DNA of 17,419 nt from positions 1-17,419 of the forward strand of contig CAZJQP010000100.1 in assembly GCA_964548225.1 (NCBI GenBank). Direction: 5' to 3'. This document shows positions 1 through 7,683 of the stretch, piece after piece. Source of the stretch: CALMEH01 sp964548225 (lineage in GTDB: Bacteria > Acidobacteriota > Blastocatellia > Pyrinomonadales > Pyrinomonadaceae). The notes below the pieces were generated by a model. That model searched no databases, had not been told where the DNA came from, and worked only from the letters and a program-made list of their open reading frames with translations. Position 1 is the first letter of the stretch, and each line of letters opens with the position of its first letter. Position numbers and translations under genes: made by a program.

Positions 1-67
1 CGAGGGGGATCGAACCCCTGACCTCATGACTGCCAGTCATGCGCTCTCCCAGCTGAGCTACGTCCCC
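1..67 (-). tRNA. tRNA-Ala (anticodon GGC), 3' end cut off by the window edge
   Basis: Read on the minus strand from base 67, the sequence folds as a tRNA. The 5' acceptor strand is GGGGACG, followed by TA and a D arm (GCTC with GAGC). The anticodon stem CATGA/TCATG encloses the loop CTGGCAG, giving anticodon GGC, which reads Ala GCC codons. A five-base variable loop follows, then a T arm AGGGG-TTCGATC-CCCCT. Only the first two bases (CG) of the 3' acceptor strand lie inside the window, so roughly the last five acceptor bases, the discriminator and any CCA are missing. The gene is divergent from murA. The arms and loop are directly visible; no intron or variant is seen. Confidence 0.96.
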
Positions 68-95
68 GAACACTTTTATCAATGTCCAAAAAGAG

Positions 96-124
96 AATAT
101 ACCAAAGGCATTTCATAAAGACAA
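96..124 (-). promoter_or_regulatory. Candidate sigma70-type promoter for tRNA-Ala
   Basis: On the minus strand, TTGTCT (bases 124-119) lies 17 bp before TATATT (bases 101-96). These match the TTGACA and TATAAT consensus at 4/6 and 5/6. Transcription would start near base 89, about 20 nt before the mature 5' end of the tRNA, which is a normal leader for a processed tRNA. This is a pattern match only. Confidence 0.5.
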
Positions 125-165
125 ATCGGAAAAATAAATATCAATTTAGATTTTGTGCCTGTTCC

Positions 166-195
166 GTGATAATATTTGCTTCTACTTTCTATAAG
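166..195 (+). promoter_or_regulatory. Weak candidate promoter for murA
   Basis: GTGATA (166-171) and TATAAG (190-195) are separated by 18 bp. Transcription would start around base 202, leaving only about 10 nt before the murA ATG. No Shine-Dalgarno is visible before that ATG, so a nearly leaderless message would be consistent. The match to consensus is modest. Confidence 0.27.
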
Positions 196-212
196 CATAA
201 CTTGTCAGTAAA

Positions 213-1508
213 ATGGATAAATTTTTAATTCGCGGCGGACAGCCGCTCACAGGGAAAATCGAGATTGGCGGCGCGAAAAATTCGGCTTTGCCTTGTTTGG
301 CGGCGACGCTTTTGTCTGCGGAAACGGTTATTTTGCATAATGTTCCATATGTGAAAGATTTAATTACGCAACGTCGTCTGCTCGAAGATTTAGGTGCGAC
401 TGCACTTACACCGGAATTGCGGACGCATAAAATCAGGGCAAGAAATATCGAGACTTTTGAAGCTCCTTACGAACTTGTCAAGACTATGCGGGCGAGCGTT
501 TTAGCTTTAGGTCCTTTGCTTGCAAGGTTTGGAAAAGCAAAAGTTTCACTTCCGGGCGGTTGTGCGATTGGAACTCGTCCGATTGATTTGCATCTGAAAG
601 CCTTTGAACAACTCGGTGCGACGGTTTCGCTCGAATCGGGCGATGTTGTGGCGCGTGCGCCGAAAGGTCGGCTGATTGGCGCAGAAATCAATTTTGAAAA
701 AGTTACCGTAACGGGAACGGAAAACGTGATGATGGCGGCGGCACTTGCGAAAGGAAAATCAACAATTAAAAATGCTGCGTGCGAGCCGGAAATCGAAGAT
801 TTAGCGGAACTTTTGAACAAAATGGGCGCACGAATCAAAGGTGCAGGAACGCCGACAATCGAAATCGAAGGCGTTGAAAATCTCGGCGGCGCACAGCACA
901 CGATTATCCCCGACCGTATCGAAACCGGAACTTTTATTGTTGCGGCGGCGATTACGGGCGGCGAACTCGAAATCAAAAATTGCGTTCCCGAACATCTCAC
1001 CGCCGTTATCGAAAAATTGCGCGAAGCGGGCGTTGAAATCGAAGAAATAAATCCCAGCACTTTATTGGTCAAATGTTCGTCTAAAGGCTTGCAATCAAAA
1101 GATGTTACGACCGAACCGCATCCCGATTTTCCGACCGATATGCAGGCGCAATATATGGCTTTAATGACGCAAGCCGAAGGTGTTTCAAAGGTTACGGAAA
1201 CGATTTTTGAAAACCGTTTTATGCACGCTTCGGAGCTAATCAGAATGGGCGCAAAGATTGAAATTTCCGGCAATCACGCTACGGTTCACGGCAAAACCGA
1301 TTTGACCGGCGCGAAGATTATCGCTTCCGATTTGCGGGCTTCGGCTTCGCTCGTGCTTGCCGCGCTGTGTGCTTCGGGCGAAACTTTGATTGACCGCGTT
1401 TATCACATTGACCGCGGCTACGAAAATATCGTCGGCAAACTAAAATCAGTCGGCGCAAACATCGAAAGAATCACCGAAAATCTGACGATGGCGGCGGAAG
1501 AAAAATAA
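213..1508 (+). CDS. murA: UDP-N-acetylglucosamine 1-carboxyvinyltransferase (MurA)
   Basis: This cytoplasmic enzyme transfers enolpyruvate from PEP to UDP-GlcNAc, the first committed step of peptidoglycan synthesis. The 431 residues match the usual family length. Visible hallmarks are the substrate-binding Lys-Asn in GAKNSALP (K22, N23), the catalytic loop PGGCAIG with the nucleophilic Cys at 117 (the residue fosfomycin alkylates when present), PTDMQAQ with D309 (general base position), DLRAS near 375, and HIDRGYE with R401. The fold is the duplicated EPSP-synthase-type barrel. Cys rather than Asp at 117 predicts fosfomycin sensitivity at the target level. The ATG start lies seven codons before the conserved GG, as in homologs, but has no clear Shine-Dalgarno. 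The gene is divergent from tRNA-Ala and stands alone rather than in a mur cluster. Confidence 0.98.
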   Translation: MDKFLIRGGQPLTGKIEIGGAKNSALPCLAATLLSAETVILHNVPYVKDLITQRRLLEDLGATALTPELRTHKIRARNIETFEAPYELVKTMRASVLALGPLLARFGKAKVSLPGGCAIGTRPIDLHLKAFEQLGATVSLESGDVVARAPKGRLIGAEINFEKVTVTGTENVMMAAALAKGKSTIKNAACEPEIEDLAELLNKMGARIKGAGTPTIEIEGVENLGGAQHTIIPDRIETGTFIVAAAITGGELEIKNCVPEHLTAVIEKLREAGVEIEEINPSTLLVKCSSKGLQSKDVTTEPHPDFPTDMQAQYMALMTQAEGVSKVTETIFENRFMHASELIRMGAKIEISGNHATVHGKTDLTGAKIIASDLRASASLVLAALCASGETLIDRVYHIDRGYENIVGKLKSVGANIERITENLTMAAEEK

Positions 1509-1575
1509 TTTCCCAACAACTATTGATATCTATTGCTAATATTTGCGAAGATTCACACAAGGCGTTTTGTAAATT

Positions 1576-1842
1576 ATGGCAATCGCAACTTTAAATATTT
1601 CGCTTCCCGACACGATGAAAGATGAGGTCGAGAATGTTGTCGCAACGGAGGGCTACGGAAATACGAGCGAATTTTTCCGTGATTTGGTGCGTAATTATTT
1701 GAAAGAACGGCAAGAAAGAAAACTCGAAGCATTGATTCTCGAAGGCATCAATAGCGGTGAAGCAACACCTCTGACCAAAGACGATTTTCAGCGCATAAAA
1801 GAACGCGGCATAAAACGGATTCAGGAACGCGCTAAAAAATGA
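1576..1842 (+). CDS. parD: ParD-like ribbon-helix-helix antitoxin
   Basis: This 88-residue protein looks like a type II antitoxin. The N-terminal segment ATLNISLPDTMKDEVE has the beta strand and first helix of a CopG/ParD ribbon-helix-helix DNA-binding domain. The next part (YGNTSEFFRDLVRNYL, residues 27-42) is the usual second helix. The charged C-terminal half (residues 43-88, rich in Lys, Arg and Glu) would wrap the toxin. In known ParD families the antitoxin dimer also represses its own promoter. Its stop overlaps the start of the following parE by four bases (ATGA), the standard translational coupling of such pairs. The upstream 67 bp contains TATTG twice, 10 bp apart (near 1521 and 1531), which could be part of an operator, but this is weak. 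Confidence 0.85.
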   Translation: MAIATLNISLPDTMKDEVENVVATEGYGNTSEFFRDLVRNYLKERQERKLEALILEGINSGEATPLTKDDFQRIKERGIKRIQERAKK

Positions 1843-2151
1843 GTTTTCAAACAATCAAAAAGCCGCAAGCCGAACGCGATATTGAAGAGTGTTTTGTTTA
1901 TATCGGCAAAGATAATCTCAATATTGCCGTGCATTTTTTTAGTGGCGATTGAAGACGGCATCGAACTCATCGGTAAAACTTCTTTCATCGGAAACCCACG
2001 CGAATTTAAAGATTCCAAAGCAAAAAATAACCGAATGACGCTCGTCAAAGACTTTCACAACTATCAAATTTATTACCCGGTCGGCGATGGGATTATAGAA
2101 ATTCTTCGCGTTCTTTACGAAGCAAGAGATTTATCAGATATTTTCAATTAA
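1839..2151 (+). pseudogene. parE: ParE-like toxin, frameshifted in a T7 run
   Basis: The start ATG overlaps the parD stop. The first reading frame gives 37 residues (MSFQTIKKPQAERDIEECF to ...VHFFSGD) and stops at 1950-1952. The rest of the family pattern continues one base later: LVAIEDGIELI, IGNPREF, then IIEILRVLYEARDLSDIF, ending at the stop 2149-2151. Removing one T from the run at 1934-1940 joins the halves into a protein of about 103 residues, the normal length of ParE/RelE-type toxins, which for ParE poison DNA gyrase. The C-terminal RVLYEARD motif is typical. Both halves look otherwise undamaged, so this is a recent mutation, a homopolymer sequencing error, or a slippage site. As written, no full-length toxin is made. 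Confidence 0.85.
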
Positions 2152-2352
2152 ACAATAACTCTATCCACGATATTAATGGACGAAGTAATCTACAACGAGC
2201 GCGGAAATCGGCTAACGATGATTAAGAAAAGCGACAACCACAAAGAAAATCAGTCAAGTTGATTTCCGGTCTTATCACCGAAAAATTACAATTTCGGAAA
2301 AAATTGATACTATGAAATCAATCTACTTTGACTTAAATGGAGAGGAGTAAAT

Positions 2353-2802
2353 ATGTTTTGCCAACTATGCGGAACCAAAATCGTGGAAGGTGAGTTTTTT
2401 TGTAGAAATTGCGGTGAAATATCTAAAAGCATAATTTTTTTGGAGGATAAAACCAATTGGTTAAAACGAATCGGCTTCTTTTCATTGGGCATACTCGGTT
2501 CTCTAATCATCGTTGGAATTTTTATTTTTTTGATAAATGTAATTTTCTCCGGATTAAAAAGTTCGCTAACGGCATTGTGGTTCTTTTTTATCTTGAATAC
2601 TTTATTTGCAGGCTTGATTTCGGTAACACTATTTGAGCTAAGAAAAGTGCGAAATAAACTTAACGATGAAAGAGAAAAAAGACGGACTCTACTATATGAA
2701 AAGTCGCCTCAGTTAATTGAAGAAAAGAATTTTGAAGGTGTGCCGTTCAGTATATCTGAAGAAACTACTAAAAAATTCACTTTGGAAGAGAAAAAATCCT
2801 AA
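2353..2802 (+). CDS. Zinc-ribbon membrane protein of unknown function
   Basis: The 149-residue product begins with a short zinc ribbon: Cys at 3, 6, 17 and 20 in two CxxC pairs (FCQLCG and FCRNCG). This is the common bacterial zinc_ribbon type that often precedes membrane segments. Two strongly hydrophobic stretches follow, about residues 41-65 and 73-95. After them comes a charged, probably helical tail (residues 96-149) rich in Lys and Glu. The predicted topology places both the ribbon and the tail in the cytoplasm. The start is well supported by GGAGAGG a few bases before the ATG. The nadE start lies 21 bp downstream, so the two may share a transcript, but nothing ties their functions together. 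No catalytic motif is seen. The role is unknown. Confidence 0.8.
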   Translation: MFCQLCGTKIVEGEFFCRNCGEISKSIIFLEDKTNWLKRIGFFSLGILGSLIIVGIFIFLINVIFSGLKSSLTALWFFFILNTLFAGLISVTLFELRKVRNKLNDEREKRRTLLYEKSPQLIEEKNFEGVPFSISEETTKKFTLEEKKS

Positions 2803-2823
2803 ACATATTTCAGACGAGATTTA

Positions 2824-4503
2824 ATGAAAGTTACAATCGGACAAATCAACACGACGAACGGCGATTTTGAGGGAAATATTGCGAAGATTTTGAGCGCAAT
2901 CGAAAAGGCGAAGGCGGACGGCTCGGATTTGATTGTTTTTCCTGAGGTTTGCATTCACGGTTATACTTCGCAGGATTGGTTTCAAGACCGCGATGTAATC
3001 GAAACTTCGCTTAAACCGCTTGAGCAAATTATTCCTGCAACTGTTGGAATAACAGCGGTTGTCGGCACGATTCGTCCGAATGAGGATAATGACGGACGGC
3101 GTTTGTATAATTCGGCGGCAGTTATTTCAAACGGCGAACTCGTTCGATTTGTTGATAAAAGTTTGTTGCCGGAATATGACGTTTTTGATGATCCGCGATA
3201 TTTTGAGCCGGACGAAAACCCCGACGGAATTGTTGAAATTACGACACGCGAAGGGAAAATAAAACGTCTCGGCGTAGTCGTTTGCGAAGATTTTTGGAAC
3301 GATAAAACTTTTTGGAAAGACAGACTTTACGATATTGATCCCGTGGAAAAAGTGATTCAGCAAGGTGCGGAAATTCTTCTTGCAATCAATGCTTCGCCTT
3401 ACAATAAAGGCAAAATTAAACTGCGCTGTGAAATGGTTTCGCATCGTGCGCGGCTTGCGAAAACGCCGATTGTTTTTGTGAATTTGGTCGGCGGAAACGA
3501 TGGAATTATTTTCGACGGCGCATCGCTTATCGCCGATTCGCAAGGCGATATTATTTTGCAAGCGGCAGCGTTTGAGGAATTTGTCGAAACTGTTGAAATC
3601 AACGACGCTCTGCCCGATTCGCGTGGAATTACGGGCGGCGAGATTGATTCGATTCATCGCGCTTTGGTTTTGGGAATTCGTGATTATGCGCGAAAAAATA
3701 ATTTCAAAAAAGCGGTTTTAGGTTTGAGCGGCGGCATTGATTCGTCTTTGGTTGCCGCGCTGACTGCCGAAGCAATCGGCGCGGAAAATCTTTTGTGTGT
3801 GATGATGCCTTCGCCATTTTCGTCGGAAGGAAGCGTGAAAGATTCAGAGATTTTGGTAAAAAATCTCGGTTGTGAATCGCGCATCGAACCGATTTCGGGC
3901 GCGTTTGAAGTTTTGTTGAATCAACTGCATTTTACTTCGCCGAAAAAAGGCGGCGAAAACCTTGCGGCGGAAAATATGCAATCTCGTCTGCGTGGCGTGA
4001 TTTTGATGGCGATTTCAAATGCCGAAGGTCGTCTGCTCGTTTCGACGGGAAACAAGAGCGAACTCGCGGTTGGCTATTGCACGCTTTACGGCGACACGAA
4101 CGGCGGTTTAGCAGTTTTGGGCGACGTTTTGAAAACCGAAGTTTGGGCAATCTCGCGGCATCTGAACGAAAAAGCCGGACGCGAAATTATTCCGAACACG
4201 ATTATTGACAAAAAACCGTCCGCCGAACTCGCGCCGAATCAATTCGACCAAGATTCTCTGCCGCCTTACGAACTGATGGATCCGATTTTGCATCAATACT
4301 TTGAAAACAAACTTTCCCCGACAGAAATTATCGCGCAGGGAAATGACGCAAAATTGGTGTATGAAGTCTTGAACAAAGTCGAACATCCGTCAAACGAATT
4401 CAAACGCCAACAGCTTCCGCCGACGATAATTATTTCAAAAAATGCAATCGGCGTTGGTCGCAGAAGACCGATTACGCACAAATATCGAAGGAATATGAAA
4501 TAA
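2824..4503 (+). CDS. nadE: Glutamine-dependent NAD+ synthase (NadE, two-domain form)
   Basis: This enzyme catalyses the last step of NAD biosynthesis: ATP-dependent amidation of nicotinic acid adenine dinucleotide with ammonia released from glutamine. The 559 residues contain two domains. The N-terminal nitrilase-type amidohydrolase (about 1-265) shows the Glu-Lys-Cys triad as FPE (E41), DKSLLPEYDVFDDPRYF (K112) and VVVCEDFW (C154). The C-terminal synthetase (about 275-559) carries the PP-loop SGGIDSS (302-308) that binds ATP pyrophosphate, then STGNKSELAVGY, YGDTNGG and KKPSAELAPNQ of the family. The length fits the shorter glutamine-dependent class, larger than ammonia-only NadE. The ATG is the first start consistent with the VTIGQIN strand; only a weak GAGA precedes it. 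A DUF4238-like gene begins 3 bp after its stop but looks foreign. Confidence 0.97.
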   Translation: MKVTIGQINTTNGDFEGNIAKILSAIEKAKADGSDLIVFPEVCIHGYTSQDWFQDRDVIETSLKPLEQIIPATVGITAVVGTIRPNEDNDGRRLYNSAAVISNGELVRFVDKSLLPEYDVFDDPRYFEPDENPDGIVEITTREGKIKRLGVVVCEDFWNDKTFWKDRLYDIDPVEKVIQQGAEILLAINASPYNKGKIKLRCEMVSHRARLAKTPIVFVNLVGGNDGIIFDGASLIADSQGDIILQAAAFEEFVETVEINDALPDSRGITGGEIDSIHRALVLGIRDYARKNNFKKAVLGLSGGIDSSLVAALTAEAIGAENLLCVMMPSPFSSEGSVKDSEILVKNLGCESRIEPISGAFEVLLNQLHFTSPKKGGENLAAENMQSRLRGVILMAISNAEGRLLVSTGNKSELAVGYCTLYGDTNGGLAVLGDVLKTEVWAISRHLNEKAGREIIPNTIIDKKPSAELAPNQFDQDSLPPYELMDPILHQYFENKLSPTEIIAQGNDAKLVYEVLNKVEHPSNEFKRQQLPPTIIISKNAIGVGRRRPITHKYRRNMK

Positions 4504-4506
4504 ATT

Positions 4507-5619
4507 ATGGCAGGGAAGAAGAATCATATAATTCCAAAATGGATGCAAAAAGGATTTGCGAGTCGAGTTGATGGCGACCAAGTTTTTACTTGGTTTTATA
4601 GAAAAGGTTTGAGTCCTCGTGAAACTAATACTAGAGAGATAAATGCGGAGAATTATTTTTACGGAAAAAAAGACGAGTTAAATGCCGATGATATAATGAC
4701 CGATGTTGAAACATACAAATTATCGCCTTTAATCAATGTATTGCGTGATGGCAACACTGATTGTGAAAAGTTGAAAACTGAAATTGGAGAATTAGTTGCT
4801 CATTTTTCGATTAGGACGAAAGTCATAAGAAAAGGTTTTGAGCAAATGTCTGAAAAAACGCTTGCAGGAATGAAAGAGGTTTTAACTGATGACGAAACTG
4901 TTTCAAATGTGCTACTAAATCCGAGTGAAAAACAACTTGAAGGAATTTTTGATGATGCTTTAAATAGTTCAGATCCCAAAATGGATGAAGCACTTGAAAT
5001 CTTAAAGATTTTTGGATTTGAAGATGATGAGATTAAAAACTTAATGGTTGGATTAGCTAAATCAGCCTTGCAAAACGAAAAAACTAAAGATGAAATGGAA
5101 GATGTTGTCAAAAACTTTTTCTCTGATATGTTTGATGGGGCAGTAAAAGATCTACCCAATTCAATTAAAAAAGGTCATAATCAATCACTTCATAATTATG
5201 TGATTCCGCCACAAAGAGTTAAACGATATAAGCAATTAGTCTGGAATGTTTATGAAAAAGACTCGCTTCTTATTTTAGGTGATGTTGCTTGTATTTTCAG
5301 AGAAATTGGCAATAAATTATTTAGATCTTCCTGTGATATAGATAAAACAGGGCAAATTTACTTACCCATTTCATCTAATAAAATACTTATTGGAACACTT
5401 GAGTCTGAAGAAATAGAAACAAATGTTCAAACTATTAACGAAGCAATTGCAAAATGTAGTTGCGAGCAGTTTATTTGTTCTGAAAAAGCAGATGATAAAA
5501 TTGCTCTGATGCAAATTATCGGAACTGATGCTTATTTAGCAAGTGATGAAGAAATGGAAAAGGAATTGGGTGAAATAAGAAACAATGTTAATTGGCTCAA
5601 AGATGAAATGGACAAATGA
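4507..5619 (+). CDS. DUF4238-like protein of unknown function, probably acquired
   Basis: The 370-residue product opens with KKNHIIPKWMQKGFA, resembling the HHxVPxxYLxxF-type N-terminus of DUF4238 proteins. These are soluble, often strain-specific and of unknown function. The central part (about 95-240) is acidic and helical, with many Asp, Glu and Lys residues. A more ordered region (about 235-345) includes ILGDVACIFREIG and PISSNKILIGTLES, as in the C-terminal half of that family. There is no signal peptide and no membrane segment. The gene is visibly more AT-rich than nadE and the beta-propeller gene that flank it, and uses many AAT, TTA and AAA codons, which suggests horizontal acquisition. 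It starts 3 bp after the nadE stop without a clear Shine-Dalgarno. The family assignment is from memory of motifs only. Confidence 0.68.
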   Translation: MAGKKNHIIPKWMQKGFASRVDGDQVFTWFYRKGLSPRETNTREINAENYFYGKKDELNADDIMTDVETYKLSPLINVLRDGNTDCEKLKTEIGELVAHFSIRTKVIRKGFEQMSEKTLAGMKEVLTDDETVSNVLLNPSEKQLEGIFDDALNSSDPKMDEALEILKIFGFEDDEIKNLMVGLAKSALQNEKTKDEMEDVVKNFFSDMFDGAVKDLPNSIKKGHNQSLHNYVIPPQRVKRYKQLVWNVYEKDSLLILGDVACIFREIGNKLFRSSCDIDKTGQIYLPISSNKILIGTLESEEIETNVQTINEAIAKCSCEQFICSEKADDKIALMQIIGTDAYLASDEEMEKELGEIRNNVNWLKDEMDK

Positions 5620-5723
5620 TGAATGAATTTGACGAACAAATCGAAATTATTTTTAATTTGAAATTTTGCAAGCAAGATACTTCAAATAATTTAAGTAAAT
5701 CAAAGAGTAAAGTAGGTTCTTAA
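5616..5723 (+). CDS. Possible 35-residue ORF overlapping the end of the DUF4238-like gene
   Basis: The upstream gene ends as ATGATGA, with its stop at 5617-5619. An ORF starting at the ATG at 5616 (or 5619) reads MMNEFDEQIEIIFNLKF and ends in a Lys/Ser-rich tail, with the stop at 5721-5723. The ATGA overlap is the arrangement used for translational coupling. It is too short to recognise, has no Shine-Dalgarno of its own, and could be chance or the remnant of a longer second gene. It shares the AT-rich composition of the preceding gene. Confidence 0.3.
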   Translation: MMNEFDEQIEIIFNLKFCKQDTSNNLSKSKSKVGS

Positions 5724-5757
5724 TCTGATCTGCGTTTCAAAAATTAAGGAGGCAAAT

Positions 5758-7605
5758 ATGAAGAAAATTTCAGCAGTTTTGATAATGATTTTCGCGGTTA
5801 GTTTTGTCTTTGCGGCAAACGATGCGGAGGTTTTGGAATTTAAGGGAAAAATCGGTTTCACCAACGGGGAAGACAAGATTCTCGATCATCAGTTTCTTGA
5901 TAGCGGTAAGAAAATTTTGCTTATCGGCGAGAAAAATTTACAGCTTTGGGATGTTGAAAACGCCAAATTGCTCAATTCGGTTTCGCATCAGATTCCGCAA
6001 TTTGCGCCGCGTGGATTTGTCAGCACATATTTGCTTTTGGGAATTCCGAAATTTTTGGATTGGCGATCTTTTATCGTTGACGAAGGCGGAAAATGGATGA
6101 TTACCGCCGAAAAAGTCGGCACGAACGAATTGCGCTCGGCAGTCGTGCGCGATTTGAAAGATTTGAAAGTAATTACCGTTCTGGATTTGCCGAATGTTTC
6201 GACTGAATATATTTCTTTCGATGAAGACAAAAACGAAATTTTAACCTTTGGCGTTACTGAAAAAACCGGCGCATTTGCTCGTTGGGACACGGATAAATTC
6301 ACGCAAAAAGAAGTTTTTTCAATCAAAGAATATAAATGGCATCAGAAAATTCGCGGCGGCGAAAAAATGCTCGTTGGTTCGGGCGATACGAAAATTCTTT
6401 GGACGGCAATAACTAAAGAAGGCGATAAATTGACGCTTCGAGATGTGAAAACCGGAGCGATTGAAAAAGAATTTACTGCCAAAAATCTTAAACCCGAAGT
6501 TTCCTTTCAAGATACGACCGTCAGTTCGGATGAAAAATATCTGATTTCGCGTCGCAGTGATCGAATTTTCGTGTGGGAAATTGACGGCGACGGTCAGCCG
6601 AAATTTGAAGTTTCAGCAACGAATCCAAAAAGCGATTTTAGTTTTAAGCAGATTCTCGACCGAAAATTTATTATTGTAAAAGTTGATGAACAACTGCGAA
6701 TTTACGACATCGAAGCGGGCGGACAACCAAAGCTCGTGGTTTCGCCGCAAAATCCGAAAGAAGATTTAGCTTTTCGGCAAATTATCAACGAAAGATTCGT
6801 TGTCGTCAAAGCTGACAGCAAAATTCGCATTTATGACACGAACGGCGGAACTAAATTAAAATTTGAATTTACCTCGGAAAATCCGAAAGATACGATGGAA
6901 TATCGCGGTGCGACAAAGGACGGAAAATATGCGGTTTTCTGCGATGACCAAAAAGTTTTTGTTTTGGAAGTTGCAGGAAACGGCAAACCGCTTTATGAAA
7001 TTGTGCGGGAAAGCGAAAAAGAGCGTTTTCCGGCAATTCGTTTTTTCAGCGACAAAAGTTTGTTAGCGGTGTCGCGTGTGAATCGAAGTGAGAAAAAAGA
7101 ACCACGCACTGAATTTTATGATATTTCAACGGGAAAACTCGTTTTCGAAGCCGCATTTGAAATAGGTTACGGCGCAGAATTTACGCCTGACAATAAATAT
7201 ATCTACGAAAAACAACTCGGAGCTTTTTCGATTTGGAATATGGCGGCGAAGAAATATTATACAGTTCCGTTGGCAACCTATACTGAATCAAATTACGATT
7301 ACGGCACAATGCAAACTACATCCGGCGAAACGCGCAATTCTGAAGATGCCGAATTTAGCCCTGATTATCGTTATATTTTGCGGCACGGCGACGACATTAC
7401 GGCAATTTTTGACGCGGAAACAGGCAATCGAGTGCAAATAATTTTTGATACTCAAAGGGTAAAATACAATAAACAAAACCAAATCAAAAAAAGCGGTCTT
7501 GGCGATGCGGGCTGGTTAAATGACGGAAAATATGTTTATGCGTTCGATTCGCGTAATTTTTTCGGAAGTTCGAGGACGATAAGTTTTTGGGAAATAAAAA
7601 AATAA
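5758..7605 (+). CDS. Secreted WD40-like beta-propeller protein
   Basis: This 615-residue protein begins with a signal peptide: MKK, a hydrophobic core to about residue 18, and a likely cleavage site around VFAA (residues 17-20). The mature part is made of repeated four-strand blade patterns with endings such as LQLWDVENAK, IFVWEIDGD, LRIYDIEAG, IRIYDTNGG, VFVLEVAGN and FSIWNMAAK. These are typical of WD40/quinoprotein-like propellers lacking strict GH and WD signatures. Three blades between about residues 275 and 405 are close relatives with a period of about 43 residues, showing internal duplication. No catalytic residues are evident, so a periplasmic or surface binding role is likely. The ATG is preceded by a strong AAGGAGG. 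A terminator-like hairpin lies 20 bp after the stop. Confidence 0.85.
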   Translation: MKKISAVLIMIFAVSFVFAANDAEVLEFKGKIGFTNGEDKILDHQFLDSGKKILLIGEKNLQLWDVENAKLLNSVSHQIPQFAPRGFVSTYLLLGIPKFLDWRSFIVDEGGKWMITAEKVGTNELRSAVVRDLKDLKVITVLDLPNVSTEYISFDEDKNEILTFGVTEKTGAFARWDTDKFTQKEVFSIKEYKWHQKIRGGEKMLVGSGDTKILWTAITKEGDKLTLRDVKTGAIEKEFTAKNLKPEVSFQDTTVSSDEKYLISRRSDRIFVWEIDGDGQPKFEVSATNPKSDFSFKQILDRKFIIVKVDEQLRIYDIEAGGQPKLVVSPQNPKEDLAFRQIINERFVVVKADSKIRIYDTNGGTKLKFEFTSENPKDTMEYRGATKDGKYAVFCDDQKVFVLEVAGNGKPLYEIVRESEKERFPAIRFFSDKSLLAVSRVNRSEKKEPRTEFYDISTGKLVFEAAFEIGYGAEFTPDNKYIYEKQLGAFSIWNMAAKKYYTVPLATYTESNYDYGTMQTTSGETRNSEDAEFSPDYRYILRHGDDITAIFDAETGNRVQIIFDTQRVKYNKQNQIKKSGLGDAGWLNDGKYVYAFDSRNFFGSSRTISFWEIKK

Positions 7606-7625
7606 TTTGCAAGAAAAATTTCGCG

Positions 7626-7683
7626 CTCCGTTCAGAAGAATAGATGGCAGAAGCCTGAATATTTTTTTGAACGGAGTTTTTTT
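7626..7683 (+). terminator. Hairpin plus T7 run after the beta-propeller gene, overlapping the next ribosome binding site
   Basis: CTCCGTTC (7626-7633) and GAACGGAG (7669-7676) form a perfect 8-bp stem with a 35-nt loop, followed at once by seven T residues (7677-7683). This has the layout of an intrinsic terminator, although the loop is long. The GGAG inside the 3' arm (7673-7676) stands 7 nt before the ATG at 7684 and is the obvious Shine-Dalgarno for that gene. The same structure could therefore control both transcription and translation. Confidence 0.5.

Noticed and set aside
467..1273. 268-residue open frame on the minus strand opposite murA
   Set aside because: It lies entirely inside a strongly conserved gene, has Ser/Ala-rich composition typical of antisense shadow frames, and shows no family motif or ribosome binding site.
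2176..2262. 28-residue ORF between parE and the zinc-ribbon gene
   Set aside because: It has no ribosome binding site, promoter or recognisable sequence. An ORF this short is expected by chance in AT-rich DNA.
2278..2297. CCGAAA/TTTCGG hairpin upstream of the zinc-ribbon gene
   Set aside because: The stem is only 6 bp and no T run follows, so it cannot be called a terminator or regulatory site.
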